From Prochlorococcus sp. AG-402-I20 (GTDB taxonomy: Bacteria > Cyanobacteriota > Cyanobacteriia > PCC-6307 > Cyanobiaceae), in contig QCHY01000009.1 in assembly GCA_003216975.1 (NCBI GenBank), positions 1-58,516 of the forward strand: a stretch of 58,516 bases of DNA, written 5' to 3'. Of this stretch, positions 17,436 to 26,577 are shown piece after piece; within the stretch, counting starts at the first letter, position 1, and each line of letters opens with the position of its first letter. The notes below the pieces were generated by a model, which saw nothing but the letters and a program-made list of their open reading frames with translations, was not told the origin of the DNA and did not search any database. The position numbers were made by a program, and so were the translations under genes.

Positions 17436-20201
17436 ATGAATGGAAGTCTCACTACCGAACCAGATTCTTTTAGCGATGAAGCTTGGAGTCTTTTACTAAT
17501 AGCTGAACAATCAGCAAGAAGATGGCGACATCAAAATTTAGATGTTGAACATCTTATTCAAGTACTTTTTAGAAATAAAAAATTTCAGAAATATACAAAT
17601 TCATTACCTGTAAACCATGAAGAGATAAATGAAATTTTAGAAAACTTTATTGCTGAACTTCCAATCAACAACCAATCAGACTTATTTATTGGGGAAGATT
17701 TAGAAATTCTTCTTGAAACAGCTGATGATTTTCGCTCTCGATGGGGATCTAATCAAATCGAGTTATCTCATATCCTTATTGCAATTGGTAGAGATAATCG
17801 CTTAGGAGAAGATCTTTTTTATCAAGCGGGTCTCCCTAGTGAAATTCTTGAAGCAGAATTGAGACGATTACCAGCACCACAATCCTTTAGACAATCAAAA
17901 AGAATTACAACTCAACAAAAAAAAGATAGACCACAGAAGGATTCAAGATCCTCTATTTCAACCAAAAACACTTCAAGGAATTCTGACCCAGAAACAAAAA
18001 CTCCTAATATTCAAGAAGAAATCACATCAAAACAGGAACCTTTCAATATTAATGAAACACCCAGTGCATTGGATTTATACTGCAAGGATCTGACACAAGA
18101 AGCTGAAAATGGAAAATTAGATCCTGTAATTGGCAGAGAGTCGGAAATAAAAGCAATTACAAAAGTTTTATCTCGAAGAGGCAAAAACAATCCGGTACTA
18201 ATTGGTGCCCCTGGTGTTGGCAAAACAGCAATTGCAGAATTATTAGCTCAAAAAATTATTGACAATGAACTACCTGAATCTCTAAAAGGTTTAAAACTAA
18301 TTTCACTTGATATTGGTGCATTAATCGCTGGAGCTAAATTTCGAGGGCAATTTGAAGAGCGATTTAGATCATTATTAAGTGAAATAAGTAATAGCGAAAA
18401 AGGAGTGATTTTATTTTTAGACGAATTACATACAATTGTAAGTAAAGATAGATCCAATACTGATGCTGGCAGTCTATTAAAACCATTATTAGCCAGTGGA
18501 GACTTACGTTGCATTGGTGCGACGACCCCAGAAAATTATAGACGTACGATCGAAAAAGACCTAGCTCTCGATAGACGATTTCAGCAAGTATTAATCAAAG
18601 AGCCCAGCTTGGATTTAAGCTTAAAAATCTTAAAAGGACTTAAAAAAAATTATGAGCTTCATCATGGAGTCACTATTACTAATGAAGCGCTAATCACAGC
18701 GAATCGTTTGGCACATAGATATATAAGTGACAGATGCCTACCAGATAAAGCTATTGACTTAATCGACGAGGCTTCAGCTCAAGTAAAAATTGAATCTTCA
18801 TCAAAACCAAAAATCATAGAAGAGAAAGAATCTCAGGTTACTCAGTTAGATTCATTAATCCTAAATGCAAATAAAGAGACAACATTGGAAGCTATAAATA
18901 GTCTTCAAGAAAAGAAAGAGTTGCTTCTTTTCGAGCTGGCTGAGATTAAACAAAAATGGCAAGATCAGATTGATAAATCAGCTGAATTACAAGAACTAAA
19001 AATAAGCTTTGAAGAATTAAAAAATTTAATAAGAGAAGCCGAAATATCTGGAGATATCGAAGAAGTTGAAACACTTAAATACGAACAGCTTTATCAAATC
19101 GAAGAAAGAATCAAAGGAATAGAAATTTCTATTCAACAAGACAATGAGTATGGCAATTCCTTATTAACAGATCAAGTCAATCCAGATGTCATAGCTGATG
19201 TTGTTTCTAGATGGACAGGAATTCCTGTTAGAAAGGTTTTATCAGGCGAAAGACAAAAACTTTTAAATTTAGAACAAGACTTAGAAAAAAAAGTTATTGG
19301 TCAGTTAAATGCTGTTCAAGCAGTCTCAGCAGCAATTCGTAGAGCAAGAGCTGGGATGCAAGACATACGAAGGCCCATTGGATCCTTTCTTTTTCTGGGC
19401 CCTACAGGTGTCGGGAAAACTGAACTTGCTAGATCACTAGCAAGTTCTTTATTTGATGAAGAGGAGGCTTTATTGAGACTTGACATGAGTGAATATATGG
19501 AGAGAAATGCTGTGTCACGACTCTTAGGTGCACCGCCAGGGTACGTTGGTTACGAAGAAGGTGGTCAATTAACAGAGGCAATTAGAAAAAGACCTTATGC
19601 AGTATTACTCCTAGATGAGATTGAAAAAGCTCATCCAGAAGTTTTCAATATCCTTTTGCAGGTATTAGATGATGGGAGACTAACCGATTCTCAAGGTCGA
19701 ACCGTAGATTTTAGAAATACAGTGATTGTTATGACCAGCAATCTTGCTAGCAAAGCGATCTTAAATAATTCACTTAAAGTTCAAAGTGAAAATTCAAATG
19801 CAAATATTCTTGCACAAGAATTAGATCAAAAAATCAACGAAGCTTTAACTAAACATTTTCGACCTGAGTTTTTGAACCGCATTGATGAAGTAATAAGATT
19901 TAGTCCACTGGAGCCTGATAGTTTAAAGCAAATAGTTCGACTTCAACTTGATGAATTAAAGAAGCTTCTCAAGCACCAGGGACTAGATCTTTATGTTGAC
20001 GAAAACACCATAAAGACTCTTGCTGATGAAGGCTATGAACCTGAATACGGTGCTAGACCTCTGAGAAGAGTGATTCGCAGAAGATTAGAAAACCCACTAG
20101 CCACACAAATTTTAGAAGAAGCTTTTGAAGATGCAAAATCAATAAGGGTTGAGACTGAAGATGATGAGTCTAAAAAACTTCTTTTTTTAATAGATAACTA
20201 A
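17436..20201 (+). CDS. clpB2: ClpB-type AAA+ disaggregase (ClpB2-like)
   Basis: A 921-residue Hsp100 protein. The N-terminal Clp_N repeats (about 1-150) are divergent; a charged low-complexity linker follows at about 155-205. D1 has Walker A GAPGVGKTA (about residue 258) and Walker B VILFLDELHT; a coiled-coil M domain (about 450-570) identifies ClpB. D2 has GPTGVGKTELA (about 655), VLLLDEIEKAHPEVFN and SNLASKAI, and ends in the small D2 domain. No ClpP-binding IGF loop is obvious. The unusual N-domain and linker resemble the second cyanobacterial ClpB (inference). ATG 17436. Divergent from eno. Confidence 0.93.
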   Translation: MNGSLTTEPDSFSDEAWSLLLIAEQSARRWRHQNLDVEHLIQVLFRNKKFQKYTNSLPVNHEEINEILENFIAELPINNQSDLFIGEDLEILLETADDFRSRWGSNQIELSHILIAIGRDNRLGEDLFYQAGLPSEILEAELRRLPAPQSFRQSKRITTQQKKDRPQKDSRSSISTKNTSRNSDPETKTPNIQEEITSKQEPFNINETPSALDLYCKDLTQEAENGKLDPVIGRESEIKAITKVLSRRGKNNPVLIGAPGVGKTAIAELLAQKIIDNELPESLKGLKLISLDIGALIAGAKFRGQFEERFRSLLSEISNSEKGVILFLDELHTIVSKDRSNTDAGSLLKPLLASGDLRCIGATTPENYRRTIEKDLALDRRFQQVLIKEPSLDLSLKILKGLKKNYELHHGVTITNEALITANRLAHRYISDRCLPDKAIDLIDEASAQVKIESSSKPKIIEEKESQVTQLDSLILNANKETTLEAINSLQEKKELLLFELAEIKQKWQDQIDKSAELQELKISFEELKNLIREAEISGDIEEVETLKYEQLYQIEERIKGIEISIQQDNEYGNSLLTDQVNPDVIADVVSRWTGIPVRKVLSGERQKLLNLEQDLEKKVIGQLNAVQAVSAAIRRARAGMQDIRRPIGSFLFLGPTGVGKTELARSLASSLFDEEEALLRLDMSEYMERNAVSRLLGAPPGYVGYEEGGQLTEAIRKRPYAVLLLDEIEKAHPEVFNILLQVLDDGRLTDSQGRTVDFRNTVIVMTSNLASKAILNNSLKVQSENSNANILAQELDQKINEALTKHFRPEFLNRIDEVIRFSPLEPDSLKQIVRLQLDELKKLLKHQGLDLYVDENTIKTLADEGYEPEYGARPLRRVIRRRLENPLATQILEEAFEDAKSIRVETEDDESKKLLFLIDN

Positions 20202-20271
20202 TCTTTCAAACATAAGTTAGTGTAGGTTCATAGCCATTCTTTAAAAAGCACCTCCCTTTTAATCTTCCCAA

Positions 20272-20514
20272 GTGACAAGCCCAACCTCTCAAGAGGATCA
20301 AGAAAAGGTAATTCCTACAAAAAAGGAAAAGACTGCCTTAAAAAAAAGTTTTTTATCCTCTACAATTGACGAAATGAAACTTGTTGTATGGCCCTCACGC
20401 CAACAGCTTTTCAGCGAATCTGTTGCAGTGATTTTAATGGTCACTTTATCAGCAGTATCAATTGCCGCTGTAAGCCGTTTTTATGGATGGGCTTCTACTC
20501 AGATTTTCCGCTGA
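20272..20514 (+). CDS. secE: Preprotein translocase subunit SecE
   Basis: SecE clamps SecY in the plasma and thylakoid translocase. The 80-residue protein has a charged cytoplasmic N-terminus, the characteristic EMKLVVWPSRQQLFSES amphipathic helix and one membrane helix, VILMVTLSAVSIAAVSRFYG, as in the short cyanobacterial SecE. The start is GTG at 20272. It heads the conserved secE-nusG-rplK-rplA-rplJ-rplL block, with nusG 42 bases downstream. Confidence 0.96.
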   Translation: MTSPTSQEDQEKVIPTKKEKTALKKSFLSSTIDEMKLVVWPSRQQLFSESVAVILMVTLSAVSIAAVSRFYGWASTQIFR

Positions 20515-20556
20515 GTTGACTAACTAAAATTTTTAAACCACTCACAATTTTTTCCA

Positions 20557-21225
20557 GTGTCAGATATTGAAACCACCCCTACTAAAAATTCGCAAATATT
20601 TAATAAATCAGAAACAATGGAGGACGATCAATCACATTTTGCACAACAAACAATAAAAACAAATATTGCTCGTTGGTACGCTATACAAGTTGCCTCAAGT
20701 TGCGAAAAGAAAGTAAAAGCGACACTTGAACAAAGAGCTATCACTCTCGGTGTTAATGACAGAATTATAGAGATTGAAATCCCTCAGACACCTGCAGTCA
20801 AACTAAAAAAAGACGGTAGCAGGCAAACAACAGAAGAAAAGGTTTTCCCTGGATATGTCCTAGTTCGTATGGTTTTAGATGAAGACACAATGATGGCTGT
20901 TAGAAGTACTCCAAATGTAATTAATTTTGTTGGTGCAGAAGATCGCAGAGCTACTGGAAAAGCAAGAGGACACATAAAACCCCGACCTCTAAGCAGGCAA
21001 GAAGTGAATAGAATTTTTAAACGAGCAGCTGAAAAGAAAACCGTTGTCAAATTGGATGTAGAAGAAGGTGATCAGATTGTTGTTACTTCAGGTCCTTTTA
21101 AAGATTTCCAAGGAGAAGTTATTGAAGTTTCAGGAGAAAGAAACAAGCTTAAGGCTCTTTTATCAATTTTTGGTAGAGAAACTCCTGTTGAACTTGAATT
21201 TTCTCAAATAACCAAACAAAATTGA
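20557..21225 (+). CDS. nusG: Transcription termination/antitermination factor NusG
   Basis: NusG binds RNA polymerase and couples elongation to termination or translation. After a 40-residue low-complexity N-terminal extension, the NGN domain begins RWYAIQVASSCEKKVKATLE and contains VFPGYVLVRMVLDE. The C-terminal KOW domain has EEGDQIVVTSGPFKDFQGEVIEV. It has 222 residues and starts with GTG at 20557. The extension is longer than in E. coli NusG. It is in the conserved ribosomal-protein block, 102 bases before rplK. Confidence 0.96.
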   Translation: MSDIETTPTKNSQIFNKSETMEDDQSHFAQQTIKTNIARWYAIQVASSCEKKVKATLEQRAITLGVNDRIIEIEIPQTPAVKLKKDGSRQTTEEKVFPGYVLVRMVLDEDTMMAVRSTPNVINFVGAEDRRATGKARGHIKPRPLSRQEVNRIFKRAAEKKTVVKLDVEEGDQIVVTSGPFKDFQGEVIEVSGERNKLKALLSIFGRETPVELEFSQITKQN

Positions 21226-21327
21226 TTTTTAATTTCCTTTTGCTGTCTGGTCAGTCTAGGAGTTAAGTTTATTAGATAATTTGTCTGATTAGTTTCAGAT
21301 TTTCCGCATTAGTTCAATTTTCAGCCG

Positions 21328-21753
21328 ATGGCAAAGAAAGTAGTAGCCCTGATCAAGTTGGCCTTACAGGCTGGCAAAGCCAACCCAGCTCCTCCCGTTG
21401 GACCTGCCCTAGGTCAACATGGAGTAAACATAATGGCGTTTTGTAAGGAATACAATTCGCGCACCCAAGACAAAGCTGGCTTTGTTATTCCTGTAGAAAT
21501 ATCTGTTTTTGAAGATAGAAGTTTTACTTTCATAACAAAAACCCCTCCTGCTTCAGTTTTGATAACTAAAGCAGCTGGTATCGCGAAAGGCTCAGGCGAG
21601 TCAGCGAAAGGAACTGCCGGCTCAATTAGTAAAAGTCAACTTGAGGAAATTGCTAAGACTAAACTCCCAGATCTAAATTGCAGCAGCATCGAATCTGCGA
21701 TGAAAGTTATTGAAGGGACGGCCAAAAATATGGGAGTTTCCATAAAGGACTAA
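21328..21753 (+). CDS. rplK: 50S ribosomal protein L11
   Basis: L11 forms the GTPase-associated stalk base of the 50S subunit. The 141-residue sequence shows the diagnostic [27 protein letters not shown] at the N-terminus and the [23 protein letters not shown] rRNA-binding domain with [10 protein letters not shown] at the end. Followed by rplA after 69 bases that hold a conserved-looking hairpin. Confidence 0.98.
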   Translation: MAKKVVALIKLALQAGKANPAPPVGPALGQHGVNIMAFCKEYNSRTQDKAGFVIPVEISVFEDRSFTFITKTPPASVLITKAAGIAKGSGESAKGTAGSISKSQLEEIAKTKLPDLNCSSIESAMKVIEGTAKNMGVSIKD

Positions 21754-21786
21754 TTAAATCGTAAAATTATTCAACGATCTATTAAA

Positions 21787-21814
21787 GGGGGAGACTCAAA
21801 GTCGTCTGAACCCC
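21787..21814 (+). promoter_or_regulatory. Hairpin upstream of rplA, possible L1 autoregulatory site
   Basis: Bases 21787-21790 (GGGG) pair with 21811-21814 (CCCC). An inner GAC/GTC stem (around 21792-21795 with 21801-21803) is set off by an asymmetric loop of GTCTGAA on the 3' side. It ends eight bases before the rplA ATG. L1 is known to repress its own operon by binding a structured mRNA site. That this hairpin is the site is inference; I cannot match the consensus with certainty. Confidence 0.45.
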
Positions 21815-21822
21815 AATCTATT

Positions 21823-22530
21823 ATGAAAAATTTTTCTAAAAGAATGACAACGTTACTCTCCAAAGTGGAAGAGCGTTCATATTCACCAATTGAGGCTATA
21901 AAGCTAGTAAAAGAAAATGCCAATGCAAAATTCGATGAGACTATAGAAGCTCACATAAGACTAGGTATTGACCCAAAATATACTGATCAGCAACTAAGGA
22001 CGACGGTCGCATTACCAAGCGGAACCGGTCAAAAAATACGTATTGCAGTAGTTACACGCGGTGAAAAAGTTGCTGAAGCAACTAAAGCAGGTGCAGATCT
22101 CGCTGGAGAGGAGGATTTAGTTGATTCAATTAACAAAGGAGAAATGGACTTTGACCTTCTAATTTCAACTCCAGATATGATGCCCAAGGTGGCTAAACTT
22201 GGAAGAGTGCTTGGTCCAAGAGGGCTTATGCCTAATCCAAAAGCAGGAACAGTTACTACTGATCTAGCAGCAGCTATTAAAGAATTTAAAGCAGGAAAAC
22301 TTGAATTCAGGGCAGACAAAGCAGGAATTGTTCATGTTCGATTTGGTAAAGCAAGTTTTTCAGAAGATGCACTCCTTGAAAATTTGAAGACATTGCAATT
22401 AACAATAGAAAAAAATAAACCAAGCGGAGCAAAAGGAAAATTCTGGAGAAGCTTTTTTATTACATCCACAATGGGACCCTCGGTAGAAGTAGATATCAAC
22501 GAATTACAAGACTTGCAGAAAGAAAAGTGA
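21823..22530 (+). CDS. rplA: 50S ribosomal protein L1
   Basis: L1 forms the mobile L1 stalk of the 50S subunit and usually represses its own operon. The 235-residue protein has the family segments [62 protein letters not shown] and the C-terminal [13 protein letters not shown] at 21823 has no evident ribosome-binding site and lies directly after the hairpin at 21787-21814. Confidence 0.98.
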   Translation: MKNFSKRMTTLLSKVEERSYSPIEAIKLVKENANAKFDETIEAHIRLGIDPKYTDQQLRTTVALPSGTGQKIRIAVVTRGEKVAEATKAGADLAGEEDLVDSINKGEMDFDLLISTPDMMPKVAKLGRVLGPRGLMPNPKAGTVTTDLAAAIKEFKAGKLEFRADKAGIVHVRFGKASFSEDALLENLKTLQLTIEKNKPSGAKGKFWRSFFITSTMGPSVEVDINELQDLQKEK

Positions 22531-22569
22531 CCCTCATTGTTGTAAATTAGCTAAGTGGTATAACCACAA

Positions 22570-22748
22570 GGGCATGCGCCCAGCCAAAGACAGCAGGTCT
22601 GAAGCTATTAAACTATATGTTTAATGGAATCTATAAACCCAGCCGAGGCATACGCAAGGTTTTATCTTTTGGATTGAATCGTTAGCGGCCTCGATCCCCA
22701 ACGGGGAAATATGGCCGCATGTCCAGTTCTTCCCCCGATTCGATCCAA
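22570..22748 (+). promoter_or_regulatory. L10 (rplJ) leader RNA, autoregulatory
   Basis: The 223 bases between rplA and rplJ are highly structured. An outer 11-bp stem pairs 22671-22681 with 22736-22746 (one G-U pair). Inside it are a GCGGCC/GGCCGC stem (22685-22690 with 22713-22718) and a CCCC/GGGG hairpin (22696-22699 with 22703-22706). A GGGC/GCCC hairpin lies upstream near 22571. The closing stem ends seven bases from the rplJ ATG, which would occlude initiation. L10-L12 complexes are known to bind such leaders and repress translation. The exact boundaries are approximate. Confidence 0.75.
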
Positions 22749-22753
22749 TTATT

Positions 22754-23281
22754 ATGGGCCGCACGCTGGAAAGCAAAAAACAGATCGTCGAAACGATAGA
22801 GGGTCTACTAGATAACTCTGATATGGCTTTAGTTCTTGATTACAAGGGCTTATCCACAAAAGAGATGTCTGACTTGCGCTCAAGGTTGCAAAAAAGCGAT
22901 GGCGTCTGCAAGGTCACTAAAAATACCTTGATGCGTCAAGCCATAAAAGGAAAAGATTCCTGGACGGGTTTGGAGTCATTGCTCACTGGAACTAACGCCT
23001 TTGTTTTAATCAAAGGAGATGTTGGTAGTGCTGTTAAAGCTGTACAAGCATTTCAAAAGGAAACTCAAAAGTCTGAGACTAAAGGAGGTCTTTTCGAAGG
23101 CAAACTTCTATCTCAAGATGAGATCAAGGCAATTGCAAAACTTCCTAGCAAGGAAGCACTTATGGCACAAATTGCTGGTGCAATGAATTCCATAACAAGC
23201 AAAATCGCTATTGGTATAAATGAGGTCCCGTCTGGACTTGCAAGGTCACTTAAACAACATTCTGAGAGCGGCGAGAGCTGA
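22754..23281 (+). CDS. rplJ: 50S ribosomal protein L10
   Basis: L10 anchors L7/L12 dimers to the ribosomal stalk. The 175-residue protein has [45 protein letters not shown] and the C-terminal helix that binds L12 dimers (about residues 140-175). ATG 22754 is immediately behind the leader stem and lacks a clear Shine-Dalgarno, consistent with leader control. rplL follows 52 bases on. Confidence 0.98.
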   Translation: MGRTLESKKQIVETIEGLLDNSDMALVLDYKGLSTKEMSDLRSRLQKSDGVCKVTKNTLMRQAIKGKDSWTGLESLLTGTNAFVLIKGDVGSAVKAVQAFQKETQKSETKGGLFEGKLLSQDEIKAIAKLPSKEALMAQIAGAMNSITSKIAIGINEVPSGLARSLKQHSESGES

Positions 23282-23333
23282 TACTCCTTGTTTAACAATT
23301 TGTTTTCTACTTACTTAGTTGCTGATTTAAACC

Positions 23334-23729
23334 ATGTCTGCAAAAACCGATGAAATCTTAGATTCATTAAAAAGCCTCTCTTTGCTTGAAGCTTCAGAGC
23401 TTGTTAAGCAAATAGAAGAAGCTTTTGGTGTATCTGCCGCCGCATCTGCTGGCGTTGTCATGGCAGCTCCAGGAGCTGCTGGTGGTGGCGATGGTGCTGA
23501 TGCTGCAGAAGAAAAGACTGAATTTGAGGTTGTTTTAGAAAGCTTTGACGCTTCAGCTAAAATAAAAGTCCTTAAAGAAGTTCGAAATGCCACAGGTCTA
23601 GGCCTTGGCGAAGCTAAAGCGCTAGTAGAAGCTGCTCCAAAAACAATCAAAGAAGGAGCCACAAAAGAAGATGCTGAAGCTTTAAAGAAAGCAATCGAAG
23701 CTGTTGGTGGAAAAGTAACTTTAAAATAA
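23334..23729 (+). CDS. rplL: 50S ribosomal protein L7/L12
   Basis: The multicopy stalk protein that recruits translational GTPases. The 131-residue protein has the dimerising N-terminal helices ([25 protein letters not shown]), an Ala/Gly-rich hinge (about residues 38-55) and the C-terminal domain with [24 protein letters not shown]. Its transcript ends at the strong terminator 39 bases after the stop. Confidence 0.98.
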   Translation: MSAKTDEILDSLKSLSLLEASELVKQIEEAFGVSAAASAGVVMAAPGAAGGGDGADAAEEKTEFEVVLESFDASAKIKVLKEVRNATGLGLGEAKALVEAAPKTIKEGATKEDAEALKKAIEAVGGKVTLK

Positions 23730-23767
23730 AATCGTTACTGGAAAAACACCTGTTTTCTGCTTATATG

Positions 23768-23797
23768 AAACCGGTCTATTCAGACCGGTTTTTTTTT
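23768..23797 (+). terminator. Strong intrinsic terminator after rplL
   Basis: The perfect 10-bp stem 23768-23777/23782-23791 has a 4-base loop and is followed by nine consecutive Ts (23789-23797). It closes the rplK-rplA-rplJ-rplL block. The T-tract ends immediately before the rnhA ATG at 23798. Confidence 0.95.
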
Positions 23798-24283
23798 ATG
23801 TCTAAAGAAGAAAAATTGGCTATTGCTGCAGCAACTGATGGTGCATGTAGCGGTAATCCTGGTCCAGGTGGCTGGGGGGCATTAATTAGATTCCAGGATG
23901 GAAGCGAAGTTGAATTTGGTGGTTTCAGCCCTGTGACAACAAATAATCGCATGGAATTAAAGGCTGCATTATTTGTTCTTGAAAAATTGAAAACAATAAA
24001 ATTTCATCCTTCATTAACCATAAAAACTGATAGCAAATATTTAATTGATGGAATGGAAAAATGGATTTCGAATTGGAAAAAGAAAGGATGGAAAACTGCA
24101 TCGGGTAAAAAAGTTCTCAATCAAGATTTGTGGAAAGCTCTTGACCACCCTGAACTACCAAAAATCAAACTTCAATATGTCAAGGGTCATAGCGGAGAAA
24201 AGGATAATGATAGAGTTGATGCAATTGCTGTAGCTTTTTCTAAAGGTCGAAAAATACAACTGAAAGATTTTGTCAAAGAATAA
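23798..24283 (+). CDS. rnhA: Ribonuclease HI
   Basis: RNase HI removes RNA from RNA-DNA hybrids. The catalytic acids are in [19 protein letters not shown] (Asp), [14 protein letters not shown] (Glu), [14 protein letters not shown] (Asp) and [11 protein letters not shown] (Asp). The start ATG at 23798 gives 161 residues beginning [15 protein letters not shown]; an upstream in-frame ATG at 23765 would put the terminator hairpin inside the coding region and is unlikely. No ribosome-binding site can exist in front of 23798, where the T-tract ends. pyrD overlaps its 3' end by 14 bases. Confidence 0.95.
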   Translation: MSKEEKLAIAAATDGACSGNPGPGGWGALIRFQDGSEVEFGGFSPVTTNNRMELKAALFVLEKLKTIKFHPSLTIKTDSKYLIDGMEKWISNWKKKGWKTASGKKVLNQDLWKALDHPELPKIKLQYVKGHSGEKDNDRVDAIAVAFSKGRKIQLKDFVKE

Positions 24284-25427
24284 AAAAAACGATTTCTACA
24301 ATATTCTGCTTGGTCAGCTTCTTTCTCAAGACGAAGGTATTGATGCAGAAATACTTACTAATTCAGCTCTAAATGCCATTAAATTTGCGTCATTAAATAG
24401 AAATTTGCCAATAATTTCTAATATCCTTTTAAAAGCATCAAGAAATTTTCAAAGAAGTAATTCAAGCTTAAATCAAATTGTCTTTGGTTCTCACTTTAAA
24501 AACCCTGTAGGACTTGCTGCTGGATTTGATAAAAATGGGGTAGGAGCTAGTCTTTGGAATTATTTTGGATTCGGTTTCGCTGAATTAGGAACCATTACTT
24601 GGCATGCCCAAAAAGGCAATCCAAAACCCAGACTTTTCAGAATTGCAAAAGAAAAAGCTGCACTTAATAGAATGGGATTCAATAATGAAGGTGCAGAAAA
24701 ATTCTTAAGGACTATAGAAAAACAAAAAATCGCTGCACCAGGAAATAGACCGTGTGTCCTGGGAATAAATTTAGGAAAGTCAAAAATCACACCTCTCGAT
24801 GAAGCCCATGAAGACTATTTTTTATCTTTAAGACTATTGGCTCCTTTATCAGATTATGCGGTTATCAATGTTAGTTCGCCTAATACCCCAGGCCTTCGCT
24901 CATTACAAGGAACCAAACAAATAAAAAGGTTAATACGCACGTTAAAAGATATATCCAATTGTCCTCCTTTGCTTGTGAAAATTGCTCCAGATCTGTCAAA
25001 TGAGGAAATTGATGAAATTGCGAGAGTTGCAATTGAGAATGGTATTGATGGAATAATTGCAATCAATACAAGCTTAAATAGATTTAACCTTGAAAACCTA
25101 AGAATCAAAACTGGAAATACTCTAGGGCAAGAAAATGGAGGCTTAAGTGGACTCCCTTTAGCAAAAAGAGGACTAGAAGTTATTAGAAAGCTTAGGAGTA
25201 CTACTAATAATGCTTTACCGCTTATTGGTGTAGGTGGAATCAGTTCAGCACAAACAGCGTGGGAAAGAATTGCAGCTGGGGCATCATTGGTTCAGGTATA
25301 TACAGGTTGGATTTTTGAGGGACCAAATTTAGTTCCAGAAATTCTAGACGGATTAACACTACAAATGGAAAAACAGGGATTCAAAAATATTAAAGAGGTA
25401 ATTGGTTCCGAAGAACCATGGAAATAA
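24270..25427 (+). CDS. pyrD: Dihydroorotate dehydrogenase (quinone), class 2
   Basis: A membrane-associated enzyme that oxidises dihydroorotate to orotate in pyrimidine synthesis, donating electrons to quinone. The family segments are [42 protein letters not shown] with the catalytic Ser environment, and the FMN-phosphate site [28 protein letters not shown]. An N-terminal class-2 helical extension is present (385 residues). TTG at 24270 is the only plausible start and overlaps rnhA by 14 bases, so the two genes are translationally linked. Confidence 0.95.
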   Translation: MSKNKKNDFYNILLGQLLSQDEGIDAEILTNSALNAIKFASLNRNLPIISNILLKASRNFQRSNSSLNQIVFGSHFKNPVGLAAGFDKNGVGASLWNYFGFGFAELGTITWHAQKGNPKPRLFRIAKEKAALNRMGFNNEGAEKFLRTIEKQKIAAPGNRPCVLGINLGKSKITPLDEAHEDYFLSLRLLAPLSDYAVINVSSPNTPGLRSLQGTKQIKRLIRTLKDISNCPPLLVKIAPDLSNEEIDEIARVAIENGIDGIIAINTSLNRFNLENLRIKTGNTLGQENGGLSGLPLAKRGLEVIRKLRSTTNNALPLIGVGGISSAQTAWERIAAGASLVQVYTGWIFEGPNLVPEILDGLTLQMEKQGFKNIKEVIGSEEPWK

Positions 25428-25494
25428 CACATAAATGATTACAATAAATAATTATTTTAATGTTTAAAATGAACAAAAACTTCTCTTAATCATA

Positions 25495-26577
25495 ATGAAA
25501 ATAGACTTTGATACTCATGGAGGTAATATTGAAAAAGAGGCAAGAAAGTTAGGACTATCTACAGAAAAAATAATCGATGCAAGTGCATCAATAGTTCCTT
25601 TTAAATTACCTCAAAAGTTAAAGAATTATCTCATTAATAGTATAAACAATGGATCTATAAAATCTTATCCTGATAGAAGTTATTTTGAAGTTAAAAATTC
25701 TATTGCGAAATGGCATGATATTGATCCTTCTATGATTTTACCTGGCAATGGAGCCTCAGAATTATTTACTTGGGCAGCGAGAGATGCAAAGTTAAATGGC
25801 ATAAGTTCCCTCCCCTGTCCTGGCTTTGGAGACTATCAAAGAGCTTTAAATTGTTGGAATGCTTCTTATATACATAATCCTCTTCCTTTATCTTGGACTA
25901 ATAACAATCCTCAATCATTTCCGATCAAACCAAAAACCGATGTCTTATGGATTACAAACCCACACAATCCAACTGGACAATTATGGAGTCGTTCATCAAT
26001 AGAACAATTATTAACTAATTATAAACTCATAATTTGTGATGAAGCATTTATTTCTCTTACACCCGGGGGTGAAAATCAATCAATCATTGATTTAACTAAA
26101 AAATATAAAAACCTTGTAGTGATAAGAAGTTTAACTAAGTTTTTAGGTATTGCTGGACTAAGGATTGGATACGCCGTCGCAAACGCAGATAGATTATTAA
26201 AATGGAAAAGCATAAGAGATCCATGGCCAGTAAATACGCTAGCAATCAATGCAACTAATATGATCATGAAAGACTCTGAAATGCATAAAAAAAGATTAAA
26301 TAAAATCCATAGATGGGTAAAAGAAGAAGGTAAATGGCTACATAAAAGTTTGTCAAAATTTTGTACTATAAAGCCTCTACCTACAACCACAAATTTTCAA
26401 TTAATTAAAAGTGATAGTTCTATATTAAATCTTATCGAAAATTTAAAAAAAAGAGGGATTTTATTAAGAGAATGTAGATCTTTTATAACTCTAGATGAAA
26501 ATTGGATCAGAATAAGTCTCCAAAAAAGAAAACAAAATATTCAAATTATTAATACTTTAAAAGATTATATTAACTAA
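25495..26577 (+). CDS. cobD: PLP-dependent aminotransferase, CobD-like (threonine-phosphate decarboxylase)
   Basis: A fold-type I PLP enzyme of 360 residues. It opens with DTHGGNIEKEARKLG, then ASASIVPFKLP, and contains the aminotransferase segments NPHNPTGQLWSR, LIICDEAFIS (Asp contacting PLP) and the Schiff-base lysine in VIRSLTKFLGIAGLRIGYA. The DTHGGN start is typical of L-threonine-3-phosphate decarboxylases, which supply (R)-1-amino-2-propanol phosphate for cobalamin; HisC-like aminotransferases are the alternative. Cobalamin synthesis is common in picocyanobacteria (inference). It overlaps the end of murG by 8 bases. Confidence 0.8.
   Translation: MKIDFDTHGGNIEKEARKLGLSTEKIIDASASIVPFKLPQKLKNYLINSINNGSIKSYPDRSYFEVKNSIAKWHDIDPSMILPGNGASELFTWAARDAKLNGISSLPCPGFGDYQRALNCWNASYIHNPLPLSWTNNNPQSFPIKPKTDVLWITNPHNPTGQLWSRSSIEQLLTNYKLIICDEAFISLTPGGENQSIIDLTKKYKNLVVIRSLTKFLGIAGLRIGYAVANADRLLKWKSIRDPWPVNTLAINATNMIMKDSEMHKKRLNKIHRWVKEEGKWLHKSLSKFCTIKPLPTTTNFQLIKSDSSILNLIENLKKRGILLRECRSFITLDENWIRISLQKRKQNIQIINTLKDYIN

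Noticed and set aside
23327-23662. Minus-strand frame of 111 codons, rich in Ala/Ser/Pro
   Set aside because: It is the reverse of the rplL coding region, whose Ala/Gly/Glu codons produce an open but artificial complementary frame.
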